Notes under the pieces: model-generated | What the model was told of the DNA's origin: nothing | The model's input: the letters and a program-made list of their open reading frames with translations, nothing else | Database searches by the model: none | Part shown: positions 43,211 to 51,063 of the stretch, in pieces | Numbering within the stretch: the first letter of the stretch is position 1 | How the letters are laid out: every line of letters starts with the position of its first letter | Position numbers and translations under genes: made by a program | Source of the DNA: Volvox africanus | Taxonomy: Eukaryota > Chlorophyta > Chlorophyceae > Chlamydomonadales > Volvocaceae | Assembly: GCA_030268105.1 (NCBI GenBank) | Contig: BSDZ01000016.1 | Coordinates: forward strand, 1,123,501-1,187,500 | Direction of reading: 5' to 3' | Length of the DNA stretch: 64,000 nt

Positions 43211-43336
43211 TTACCGGTTAGAACCGGATAATTCTTCATTAGAGCTTTTATCAATATTTGTAACAACGATATTTTCTGCTTGTACCTCAGGTGCTTCTGC
43301 TAAATGCTTTGCTTCTATCGGCACTTGTTCATCACC
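43211..43336 (-). pseudogene. C-terminal fragment of an unidentified protein
   Basis: An open frame of 41 codons on the minus strand that is acidic and hydrophilic (GDEQVPIEAKHLAEAP at its start), followed by a stop beside a CCGG-rich inverted repeat (TTATCCGG / CCGGATAA). It overlaps the HU fragment by nine bases (TTCATCACC), so the two were joined at shared bases. Confidence 0.35.
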
Positions 43337-43588
43337 CATATCGCAGACCAACACAAATGCACAAAAATAGAAGCTGAGAAAGTAATAGACATGTTTACCT
43401 CATCGGTAATTGATGCTATGGGACAAGGTAAGGAAATATCCCTTCTTGGCTTCGGTAATTTTACTGTTAGTAAAATTGCAGCAAGAAACGGGCGTAATCC
43501 AAGAACTGGTACGGCACTGAAGATTGCAGCTTACAATCAACCAAAATTCAAGGTAGGATCAAAACTAAAAGAAGCCTGCAATAAATAA
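43328..43588 (+). pseudogene. hup: HU/IHF-family DNA-binding protein, missing only its first residues
   Basis: Reads FITHIADQHKCTKIEAEKV, then SLLGFGNFTVSKIAARNGRNP and ends LKEACNK. It has the beta-arm with the conserved RNPRTG and a full HU C-terminus (about 87 residues against about 90-95 normally). HU dimers bend and coat bacterial DNA. The first residues are replaced by inverted foreign sequence, so there is no native start; an upstream TTG/ATG could still give a fused start. Confidence 0.85.
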
Positions 43589-43606
43589 CATTAAGGTATA
43601 TATATT

Positions 43607-43693
43607 ATGGAAACAGGCACTATCAAATGGTTTAACTCCACTAAGGGTTATGGTTTTATAGAACCGAGCAATAAATCATTCTATAAAAACTAA
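43607..43693 (+). pseudogene. cspA: Cold-shock protein fragment
   Basis: METGTIKWFNSTKGYGFIEP carries the RNP1 motif (KGYGFI) of CspA-family RNA chaperones, but after EPSN the sequence leaves the family and stops (28 residues against about 70). It lies 18 bases after the HU stop, the sort of close spacing found in bacterial operons. Confidence 0.85.
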
Positions 43694-44037
43694 CCAATTT
43701 TTATTTAATTTTTGTACCTATAATTTAATATATACTTATTATAATATAAGGGTTATACGGTAGTAATATTACTATATAATTAATATATATTAATTATATA
43801 CTGTATAATATTGCATATAATATATAATTATATACTGTATAATATATGATCTATATATAAACCAGATATTATATATATGGTTTTTTATATGTATTAATAG
43901 ATAAATAATAATTGGTATAATAATATTTATTAAATATTTCATGTTCTTATTACACACCTTGCTAATATTATATTTTATAGTTGAATGAATTTAATCATAT
44001 TAACGTTTTTAAGCTATTTTTTATAAAGTTTACTACC
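43694..44037. other. AT-rich spacer
   Basis: Extremely AT-rich with TATACTGTATA-type palindromes; the last about 60 bases before ruvX look like bacterial upstream sequence. No gene seen. Confidence 0.6.
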
Positions 44038-44508
44038 ATGATCATAACCTCTCTGCAAGAGTTTTATAGTTTTTTTGAATTAAGCAAACCTTTACTGGCA
44101 GTTGATTATGGTAATAAAAAAATTGGTCTAGCAATCTCAAGTCCAGATCACAAAATATCTATGCCTCATTCAATAATAACAGCAGGTGGTGATAGGGAAA
44201 AACTTCAACGTATTGTTGATTTTATTGTAAAAAACAACATATGTGCAATTGTTGTCAGTTTACCGGTAAATATGGATGGTACCAGTAGCAGTCAGGCAAA
44301 AATAGTGACTAGTTTTGTTAATAAATTAGCTAAGGAAACTAATTTACCGATATATTTACAGGATGAGCGTTTAACTTCCAGGGCTGCAGATAATATGTTA
44401 AAAAACATGGGATTTAATAGAAGACAAAGGAATCAAAGAGATGATATGGCTGCTGCTAGCCTAATTTTAGGAACAGTGCTGGAATCAGTCAAAAAAATTG
44501 TGATTTAG
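44038..44508 (+). CDS. ruvX: Holliday junction resolvase RuvX/YqgF, apparently complete (156 aa)
   Basis: An RNase H-fold nuclease family, linked in bacteria to Holliday junction resolution and pre-16S rRNA 5' end maturation. Conserved blocks are present: LLAVDYGNKKIGLAIS (catalytic Asp), VVSLPVNMDGT, LQDERLTSRAAD (catalytic Glu) and QRDDMAAASLIL (catalytic Asp pair). Length is normal. ATG 44038 was preferred to a TTG 57 bases upstream because homologues start close to the first strand. It is flanked by AT-rich spacers on both sides, with no operon partner. Low GC unlike all algal sequence around it. Confidence 0.88.
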   Translation: MIITSLQEFYSFFELSKPLLAVDYGNKKIGLAISSPDHKISMPHSIITAGGDREKLQRIVDFIVKNNICAIVVSLPVNMDGTSSSQAKIVTSFVNKLAKETNLPIYLQDERLTSRAADNMLKNMGFNRRQRNQRDDMAAASLILGTVLESVKKIVI

Positions 44509-44865
44509 TTGGAAAAGGAGAATATTTAGGTCACACAGTAATATTATACCTTCAAATACACCTTGAATATAATATAATTATATCTATATAAAATTGGATC
44601 ATATTACATAATATATTATAATATTAATTTATCTATTATTATATTATAATATGACTACCATTATAATAAATATATATTAATACATTATATGTTATATTTT
44701 AGTATGTATATATCTGGTTTATATATGATCTATATATAAACCAGATATGTATATAATTTATTTATATATGCAGTATATTAATATATTTTATATATATGTT
44801 ATATTAATATATATATACGTTATAACATTAATCATATAATACATTAAAAATACAAAGAAAAAGGT
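44509..44865. other. AT-rich spacer
   Basis: A/T-rich with an inverted pair ATATCTGGTTTATATATGAT / ATATAAACCAGATAT near 44707-44750. No gene seen. Confidence 0.6.
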
Positions 44866-45113
44866 ATGCAAAATCCTATAAATAACCATTTTAACTGCGA
44901 TAAAGATAATGAATCTGTTTTTAAAAGAAGAAAGATTTGATTAACTAACAGAAATATACAAGCACAAAAAATTGTTGCTATTACTTTAATATTATTGCTA
45001 ATTGAAGCTTTTTTATTTCTAAAGCAATATTCGGAAGATATAAAACCTATTAAGGAATAATAGGCCAGCCAGGAATATTCTTTAATCTCATATAATAAAC
45101 CGATATAAACCAT
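44844..45113 (-). other. Ambiguous small ORF region with hydrophobic segments
   Basis: On the minus strand an 89-residue ORF has about three hydrophobic stretches. On the plus strand 44866-45058 reads as a hydrophilic N-terminus, one stop, then a single hydrophobic segment. Neither could be matched to a family; only one, or neither, is real. Confidence 0.25.
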
Positions 45114-45130
45114 TAATAATGTATTAAAAA

Positions 45131-45247
45131 GTAGTACTTTGGCTGGTTTACGGCATTATGATCAACTCAATTCCGTTAATTGTTGCAGAAATAATTACTC
45201 TTGTTTTATCTGTTGCTATTCTGATAATGAAATATTTATGGAAATGA
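45131..45247 (+). pseudogene. SemiSWEET/PQ-loop sugar transporter, C-terminal fragment
   Basis: LWLVYGIMINSIPLIVAEII followed by a final hydrophobic helix ending MKYLWK matches the third helix of bacterial SemiSWEETs, half-size (about 85-90-residue) transporters that dimerise. The first two helices are missing. Confidence 0.6.
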
Positions 45248-45478
45248 TAAAATAGGACTTACTACCTAGCCTCACTTATTAAATTGAATTATATCTAAAC
45301 CTTATTATATAACATTATGTATAATATTATATATAAATAATACTATTATTTTTTATATAAATAATACTATTTTTATAGTATATATCTCCTAATATTATAT
45401 ATTATCTATATAATTATTAATACTAATTAAATTCATATTTATTAAATTACATTATTTATAATTTATATTTTGCAATTA
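45248..45478. other. AT-rich spacer
   Basis: AT-rich, with a short direct repeat (TATATAAATAATACTATT) near 45330-45370. No gene seen. Confidence 0.55.
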
Positions 45479-45544
45479 ATATTGGCATTAGCAAGAGATT
45501 TATTGGAAGAATTTAAAAGTGGGGTACAAAATGCAGAATCTTGA
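45479..45544 (+). pseudogene. Tail of a RelE/HigB-type toxin gene
   Basis: The last 21 codons and stop of a frame that overlaps the antitoxin start by 14 bases, as in many type II toxin-antitoxin operons with the toxin first. The catalytic part is absent, replaced upstream by AT-rich spacer. Identity rests mainly on position, so it is tentative. Confidence 0.4.
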
Positions 45545-45839
45545 TAATTATTTAGGAGATCAATTCCAAGATGATGAAAACGTAAAAGAATATATAAATG
45601 CAGCGTTAGAGCAATATTTTGAAGATCACAATAAAGAACTATTTTTAGCTAGTTTGAAAGAAGTTATACAGGCTAAGGGTGGTGTCACTGAATTTTCTAA
45701 GCATTCTCATATCAACAGGCAGCATATTTATAGAATGCTTTCTGATAAAGGTAATCCAAGTTTTGAGAATATTGGCTCACTTCTTATAGCACTTGGTTTA
45801 AAGCTACAAGTTGAAATCACTAATCATTCAACGCATTAA
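45531..45839 (+). CDS. HigA-like helix-turn-helix antitoxin, apparently complete (102 aa)
   Basis: The N-terminal half is acidic and helical. The C-terminal half has the helix-turn-helix of addiction-module antidote proteins: KGGVTEFSKHSHINRQHIYR, MLSDKGNPSFENIGSLLIAL. Such proteins bind and neutralise a partner toxin and repress their own promoter. ATG 45531 (MQNLDNYL) was chosen over GTG 45519 because it overlaps the upstream toxin stop in the usual way. The toxin survives only as a tail, so the module is dead as a pair. Confidence 0.75.
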   Translation: MQNLDNYLGDQFQDDENVKEYINAALEQYFEDHNKELFLASLKEVIQAKGGVTEFSKHSHINRQHIYRMLSDKGNPSFENIGSLLIALGLKLQVEITNHSTH

Positions 45840-45957
45840 TAGCCTATTTAAGGTATACTTCTCGTAGACTACAAAAATTTGGTCTACTTTAAAGTGTTGC
45901 ATAATCTATAGTAGGCCGTTATTATAGAACCACTTATAAAAGACTATAGATCATCTT

Positions 45958-46323
45958 ATGGCTACAAATTTTCGTGTATATGGATATTTGCGTGCATCAA
46001 CAAAGGAACAGGATGCAACAAGAGCAAAAAACGCCCTGATCCATTTTGCGACTACTTCAAATTTAACAGTGGCAGCTTTTTTTATAGAAAATGAAAGCGG
46101 TGCTAAACTTGATCGCCCTGAACTTTTTAGATTACTTAATATTGCTCAGGCTGGAGATATTATTTAAGTGGAGCAAATAGACCGCATACCAAGATTAAAT
46201 GATAGTGACTGGAATAAGTTAAAGGCAATTATTAAAGCAAAAAAACTAAAGATAGTTTCAATAGATTTACCTACAAGTCATCAATTGTTAGAAAGTGCGT
46301 ATTTAAAACATATATGTTTATAA
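45958..46323 (+). pseudogene. Serine recombinase (resolvase/invertase) N-terminal domain with internal stop
   Basis: MATNFRVYGYLRASTKEQDA includes the catalytic Ser motif RAST; then ESGAKLDRPELFRLLNIAQ. TAA at 46165-46167 replaces a Leu-type codon and the frame then continues VEQIDRIPRLNDSDWNKLK to 46323, so a single nonsense change is likely. The DNA-binding C-terminus (helix-turn-helix) is absent. It would catalyse site-specific inversion or resolution. Confidence 0.82.
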
Positions 46324-46380
46324 AATATATTAGGGTTAATAAATATAATATATGTAATATATTAATATTTATTATTATGT

Positions 46381-46429
46381 ATGCAGTAGGTTTACCATTC
46401 CCGGTATAGGAATGGTAAACCTACTGCAT
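46381..46429. repeat. Perfect 21-bp inverted duplication, 7-base loop
   Basis: Arms 46381-46401 and 46409-46429 are exact reverse complements. The right arm is coding sequence of the transposase fragment that follows (GMVNLLHY), so the left arm is a new inverted copy made at the fragment edge. Confidence 0.9.
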
Positions 46430-46594
46430 TATGATACGAAGAATGATCAATCTATCCCTGTAGATTATAGGGTTTATGATAAAGAAACCGATGGAAAAAC
46501 GAAGAATGATCATTTTTGTGATATGCTTAGTTTGGCTAAGGACAGAGGTATCAATCCTGAGGCTGTAGTAATGGATGCTTGGTATGCATTTTAG
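46397..46594 (+). pseudogene. DDE transposase fragment (IS4/IS701-like)
   Basis: IPGIGMVNLLHYDTKNDQSI, then VDYRVYDKETDGKTKNDHF and AVVMDAWYAF with a probable catalytic Asp in MDAWY. This is a middle segment of IS4-group transposases, ending in TAG at the junction with the S9 peptidase fragment. Both ends of the gene are missing. Confidence 0.7.
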
Positions 46595-46822
46595 CAAAAG
46601 AATATTCTTCTTGTTTAGAATTAGAAACAAATAAAAATTTAACTTCTCTAGTAGCCCGATCATATAAATAATATTTATATGGGCCGTCATCTTGCATATA
46701 AACAACTACCCATTTATTATCATTTTCTACTCTGGAAGTAATTTCAATTGTGCCATCATTAAGCTTCGATAAATTTTTTATATCCTCCTTTATTTGTGGA
46801 TCAAGAATTACCCATTCTTTTT
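46595..46822 (-). pseudogene. S9 (prolyl oligopeptidase) family peptidase fragment
   Basis: The minus-strand frame reads WVILDPQIKEDI...KLNDGTIEITSR, DNKWVVVYMQDDGPYKYYLY and DRATREVKFLFVSN, resembling the N-terminal beta-propeller of bacterial S9 peptidases. The catalytic hydrolase domain is absent. Opposite orientation to both neighbours. Confidence 0.6.
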
Positions 46823-47042
46823 GCTACCGAGACTCCGATTGAACGCCCCAAAAAAGAGAAAAGCGTTTTTACTCTGGAAAAAAGAAACGCCATACATTTA
46901 AGACCCAGCTTATTGTAGACAAGAAGAGGAAAGGGATCATTTGTACCAATTTTGCAAATGGGAAGCGTCATGATTTTAGGTTATTTAAAGAATCAAAAGT
47001 ACGTATTCGCCCTAAGACTAAAAGCCTTACCGATAGTGGTTA
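46823..47042 (+). pseudogene. IS5-family transposase fragment with frameshift
   Basis: ATETPIERPKK in one frame, then after an A-rich run FYSGKKKRHTFKTQLIVDKK and NGKRHDFRLFKESK in the next, ending LTDSGY. This is the DDE region of IS5-type transposases. A one-base slip in AAAAAAGAGAAAAG causes the shift. The fragment stops at the junction with gypsy-2 LTR sequence beside copia-A A3. Confidence 0.78.
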
Positions 47043-47056
47043 TCATAAGTATCTGC
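47043..47056 (-). repeat. 14-base gypsy-2 LTR remnant with TCTGC target copy
   Basis: TCATAAGTATCTGC matches gypsy-2 LTR. Its last five bases TCTGC are repeated after the A3-A3b unit at 53077-53081. Confidence 0.75.
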
Positions 47057-47359
47057 TGTTAAGTCTTGGACGGTGCAAACATTGGTTGCCACAACCTTGG
47101 AACTGTCCTAGAGAAGGAGCTCGGAGCTGTCCTAGAGAAGGAGCTTGGAACTGTCCTAGAGTTAAGTGGAGCCATCCGAGAGGACAACCGGGCGGAACTC
47201 TTGGAATAGCTAACAGCAGGCAATAATAGTATTTAAGGGTGCATAAACTCTGCAATAGTCACCCAACAGCTAGCAATCGTCTAGTGTCTTATACATCTGA
47301 CCTCCTCTGACCTCTGTAATACTTCATAGCAGCTTTATACTTCCTTTATCTCCTTAACA
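47057..47359 (+). repeat. A3 5' LTR (303 bp)
   Basis: TGTTAAGTCTTGG...TCTCCTTAACA with three 24-base subrepeats and a TATTTAAG box-like motif; followed by PBS GGTTATGAGCCCC (47360-47372). Confidence 0.9.
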
Positions 47360-47403
47360 GGTTATGAGCCCCGCCTGGGCGCTCTGAGAGAACCAAGAAC
47401 AAC

Positions 47404-49563
47404 ATGGGCAAGGACAAGTTGGCTGAACCCCTCGATCTCAACAACTACTCTACATGGGCCTATCGGTTTGAGAACTTGTGTGCTGAGCATAACTTGAACA
47501 GGGCGCTGTTGACTGAGCCGGTTACAGATGAAGAGGTCGCTGCATCGGAGCGAGTGAAGACTCTGCTGGTGAAGAATGTGAAGGACTGCCATCTGCCGGT
47601 CATCAAGGCATCGCCGAACGCCAAAATGGCGTGGGATGGCCTTGCTGCGATTTTTGCCGCCAACAACCATGCCCGCAGATCTCAGCTGCGTCAGGAGTAT
47701 ACTAAGCTGGCGATGAAGAAGGGAGAGGCCCTGCCGGTGTACCTTGCAAGAGTGCGGGAGCTACACACAGATCTGCTGAAGGTGGGCCAGGCCACCAGTG
47801 AACAAGACATGACGTATGCAATGCTGACGGGTCTACCTCAGAAGTATGAGGTGATAGTGTCGATCTTGACGACACAGTCTGGTGAGCTTACGCTGTCTAG
47901 TGCAACCGCACAACTGCTGGCGTTCGAAGCTAGGGTAGGGAGCATGCATGAGGCCTCTACCAGCTCGTCTGCTTTTGTCAGTGCGGGTAGGGGAAGCTCA
48001 GCCACAGGAAGTGCGCCCCGACGTGGAGGAAGCCACGTCCGCGGCGGATCACGGGAGCCACTGCAGTGCTGGAACTGTGGAAAGCCCGGGCATCTGGAGA
48101 GGGGGTGCACTGCCCCCAGGATGGCTCAGAGGTCTGGCTCATGGAGCTCGGCGCCTAGAGGACCCGGTTATGGGTCAGGCGGCCTGGAGCGCACAAGAAT
48201 GGGCGGCCATGGAGAGGCCGCGGGCGGGCCCAGCTTGGGGAGCGACCGCCGAGGTTATGGCCGGCACGACCATGTGGACGGTGCCGGCGACAGGGGCAAT
48301 GCTAGCCCGAGGAACTTTGCCTTTGTGGCATCTGGGTCTGACCGCCTGAAAGGTTGGTACCTGGATTCTGGTGCATCTCATCATCTGACATATGATGCAG
48401 ATCAGATAGTGGACGTCCGCGAGCTGGCGGAGTCAGAAAAGTTTGAGATCCTGAGTGTGAACGGGGGGATCATCAGGCCCACAGCGGTAGGGACTCTGAG
48501 GCTTATCCCCGGGGTCAATATGCATGCACGGGTGACGGTGGAAGAGGTGTATCTTGTTCCTGACAGCTTTGCAAATGTGCTGTCAGTTGCTGCCCTGGAT
48601 AAGCAGGGTGGGTCAGTTTGCTTTGAGGATGGCCAAGTCACTATGCGCAAGGGTGGTGAGAAGATTCTGACGGGCCAGCGCTTGGGCGACCTGTATGCCC
48701 TATCATGTTTTTCGATTCCCAGGTCTGCTTCCAGGTTGAGATACACCCAGCCTTTTGGTGGAGTGGCTCATGGGAAGTCTGCATCTGAATCAATGGACTT
48801 GTGGCACCGCCGGTATGGACACCTTGGCCTAGGTAATCTTGAGAGGTTGGTGGGTGAAGGCATGGTGTCAGGGGTGCGTTTTGCAAAGGAGCAGGTGAAG
48901 GGAGCCGGAGATGCGGGTGTGTGCGAGCCATGTGTGATGTCACGGCAGCGCCGAGGGCCCTTCCCATCAACTGGGCATAAGGTGGATCAACCACTAGCTC
49001 TTATTCATCTTGATGTTTGTGGTCCGATGCCTGAGCGAACACCAACGGGTTCCCTCTACCTAACTGTCTTGTTGGATGACTATACTGGTTTTTCGGCTGT
49101 AGCCTTTACACCTACCAAGGAAGCGGTGAAGGACAAGGTGATGACTATGGTGAATCAGCTGGAGACGTACAGTGGTTTTCGGGTCAAGGAGGTACGGTCT
49201 GATCAAGGGGGAGAGTTCATTAACAGTCCCCTGCAGGAGTTTTTCCGTACGAAAGGGATTCGGCATGGGCCTACGGTGGGGTATGCCCCCGAGCAGAATG
49301 GAGCTGCTGAGCGCTTGAATAGGACTCTGTTAGAGAAGATGCGTGCTCTATTGGCTGAGTCTCAACTTCCCCAATGCATGTGGGCTGAGGCTGTCTCTAC
49401 GGCGAATTACCTTCGGAATATTTCACCTGTGTCCGGTCGGCCCTGCACCCCGTATGAAGCTTTCTCAGGGGAACATCCTGATGTGAGTCATCTGCGTGTG
49501 TTTAGATGTACGGCATATGTCCATATCCCCAAGGAGAAGCGCAATAAATTAGATCCGGTAAGT
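47404..49563 (+). pseudogene. gag-pol: Copia-A gag, protease and integrase of A3
   Basis: Identical in plan to A4 up to NKLDPVSR, including zinc knuckle, DSG protease and the integrase D, D and E. One change, FGCTAYV to FRCTAYV, lies close to the break. The frame then enters the G/C block and stops at 49750-49752, so RT and RNase H are disconnected. Confidence 0.9.
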
Positions 49564-49745
49564 CGCCCGGGCGCCCCGGCCGGGGCCCCGGGCCGGCCCC
49601 GGGCCCCCGCCCGCCCGCCCGGGGGCCCGGGGCCGGGGGCCGGGGGGCCGGGGGGCCCGGGGGCCCGGCGGGACCCGGGGCCCCGCGCCCGGCGGGGGCC
49701 CGGCCGGGCCGCCCCCGGGCCCCCGCCCCCGCGGCGGGGGCCCCG
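49564..49745. other. 182-base block of almost pure G and C
   Basis: Only one base (A at 49673) is not G or C. It is low complexity, made of GGGCCC, GGCCGG and CCCGCC blocks, and unlike anything else in the window. It replaces about 1,050 bases present in A4 (57134-58182). An assembly, gap-fill or base-calling artefact is the leading explanation. Confidence 0.85.
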
Positions 49746-50738
49746 TTTCTGAAGGTTGATGAAAGGGGAGTGGTGGTTGCATTGGTTCATGTGGATGATA
49801 CGTGTGTGGCCTCAGATGATTTAGAATTGGTGCGGAAGGTGAAAGAGGCGATTGGTCAGTGCTTCAAGATTCGGGACCTAGGGGAGGCACGAGTATTTTT
49901 GGGCATGGATATTCGTCGAGAGAAGGATGGCGATATTGTGTTGAGTCAATCTCGTTATATTGAGCAGATTCTGGAGCGGCACAACATGCTGGATGCCAAA
50001 GATCGGGCAACTCCTCTGGCAATGGGTACAAGGGCTGCCCCAGTGACTGATGATGAAGGCAAACTGCTGGAGGACCCAACGCCTTACCGAGCTCTGGTGG
50101 GAGAACTCAACTACCTTGCAGTGAGTACACGTCCCGACCTGGCCTATGCCCTGAGTGTGCTTTCCCGGTCCATGGCTAAGCCTACCCGCGCTGCAATGAG
50201 TGCGGCAAAGGGAGTGCTGCGGTACCTGGCGGGTACTCGGGAGATGGGTCTTCGGTTTCCTGGCGGACAAGGGCTGCAGCTGGATGGCTACAGTGATTCG
50301 GATTGGGCAGGAGACACTGTTACCCGCAGGTCAACAACTGGTTATGTTTTCCGAGTGAACGGTACTGCGATAAGTTGGAGCAGCCAGCTGCAGCGTACCG
50401 TGGCAGCATCATCAGTGGAGGCAGAGTATCAAGCTCTTTCCAGTGCGGTGAGAGAAGCCCTTTGGCTGTCAAAGCTGTCTGACGATCTGAAGATCGGCAC
50501 CTCCCCCTCGAATATTAAGGTGGATTCCCAGGGGGCGATGAATATCAGCAACAACCCTATGACGTCCCAGCGGTCCAAGCATATTGATGTGATGCATCAT
50601 CTAGTCAGAGAGCGGGTCGCAAGTGGGGAGGTTGAGCTTAGGTACTGCCCTACGGAGAAGATGGTGGCTGATGTGATGACGAAGGCCTTGGGTGAAGCCA
50701 AGTTCAAGTGGTGCCGTGCCTCCATGGGTGTAGTCTAG
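49746..50738 (+). pseudogene. pol: Copia-A RT C-terminal part and RNase H of A3
   Basis: Picks up at FLKVDERGVVVALVHVDDTC and continues to the normal end (CRASMGVV). It retains the catalytic VDD of RT and full RNase H motifs (SDSDWAGD, SSVEAEYQAL, SKHIDVMHH) but has no start of its own. Confidence 0.88.
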
Positions 50739-50760
50739 TGGGGTTTGCACCGAGGGGGCG

Positions 50761-51063
50761 TGTTAAGTCTTGGACGGTGCAAACATTGGTTGCCACAACC
50801 TTGGAACTGTCCTAGAGAAGGAGCTCGGAGCTGTCCTAGAGAAGGAGCTTGGAACTGTCCTAGAGTTAAGTGGAGCCATCCGAGAGGACAACCGGGCGGA
50901 ACTCTTGGAATAGCTAACAGCAGGCAATAATAGAATTTAAGGGTGCATAAACTCTGCAATAGTCACCCAACAGCTAGCAATCGTCTAGTGTCTTATACAC
51001 CTGACCTCCTCTGACCTCTGTAATACTTCATAGCAGCTTTATACTTCCTTTATCTCCTTAACA
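50761..51063 (+). repeat. LTR shared by A3 and A3b (303 bp)
   Basis: Preceded by the purine tract GAGGGGGCG and followed directly by copia-A linker sequence without PBS or gag, so it serves as the 3' LTR of A3 only. Confidence 0.88.

Larger units (their letters stand above)
41108..47042. other. AT-rich mosaic of bacterial (Rickettsiales-like) gene fragments
   Basis: Base composition changes sharply at 41108 and again at about 47042. Within it, recognisable bacterial genes in both orientations, mostly truncated, alternate with spacers built almost only from A and T in which CCAGATAT, TATACTGTATA and TACGGTAGTAATA recur. One fragment ends in the algal telomere repeat. The left edge is exactly the end of the A2 LTR; the right edge is about 14 bases before A3, in sequence matching gypsy-2 LTR (TCATAAGTATCTGC). 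It is interpreted as captured endosymbiont DNA. Megaira/Rickettsia relatives are the likely source, but the genus cannot be set by eye. Confidence 0.75.
47057..51063 (+). mobile_element. Copia-A element A3 (internal block replaced by G/C-only sequence)
   Basis: 303-bp LTRs at 47057-47359 and 50761-51063 frame a coding region near-identical to A4 except that about 1 kb (linker and first half of RT) is replaced by 49564-49745. It shares its 3' LTR with the partial element A3b. Confidence 0.9.

Noticed and set aside
44844..45113. Confident membrane-protein gene on the minus strand
   Set aside because: The plus strand is equally plausible and AT-rich DNA produces hydrophobic ORFs by chance; recorded only as ambiguous.
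46474..46482. Telomere-like TAGGGTTTA in the IS4-like fragment
   Set aside because: It is ordinary coding sequence of the transposase (DYRVYD), so not counted as telomeric filler.
41108..47042. A functional bacterial operon or a new mobile bacterial island
   Set aside because: Most genes are truncated, orientations alternate, and no promoter or ribosome-binding pattern or island boundaries are visible; only ruvX and the antitoxin look complete.
47948..48349. 133-residue ORF overlapping copia-A gag, repeated in every A copy
   Set aside because: It is a frame shadow of the GC-rich gag/protease coding sequence; it recurs only because the gag sequence does.
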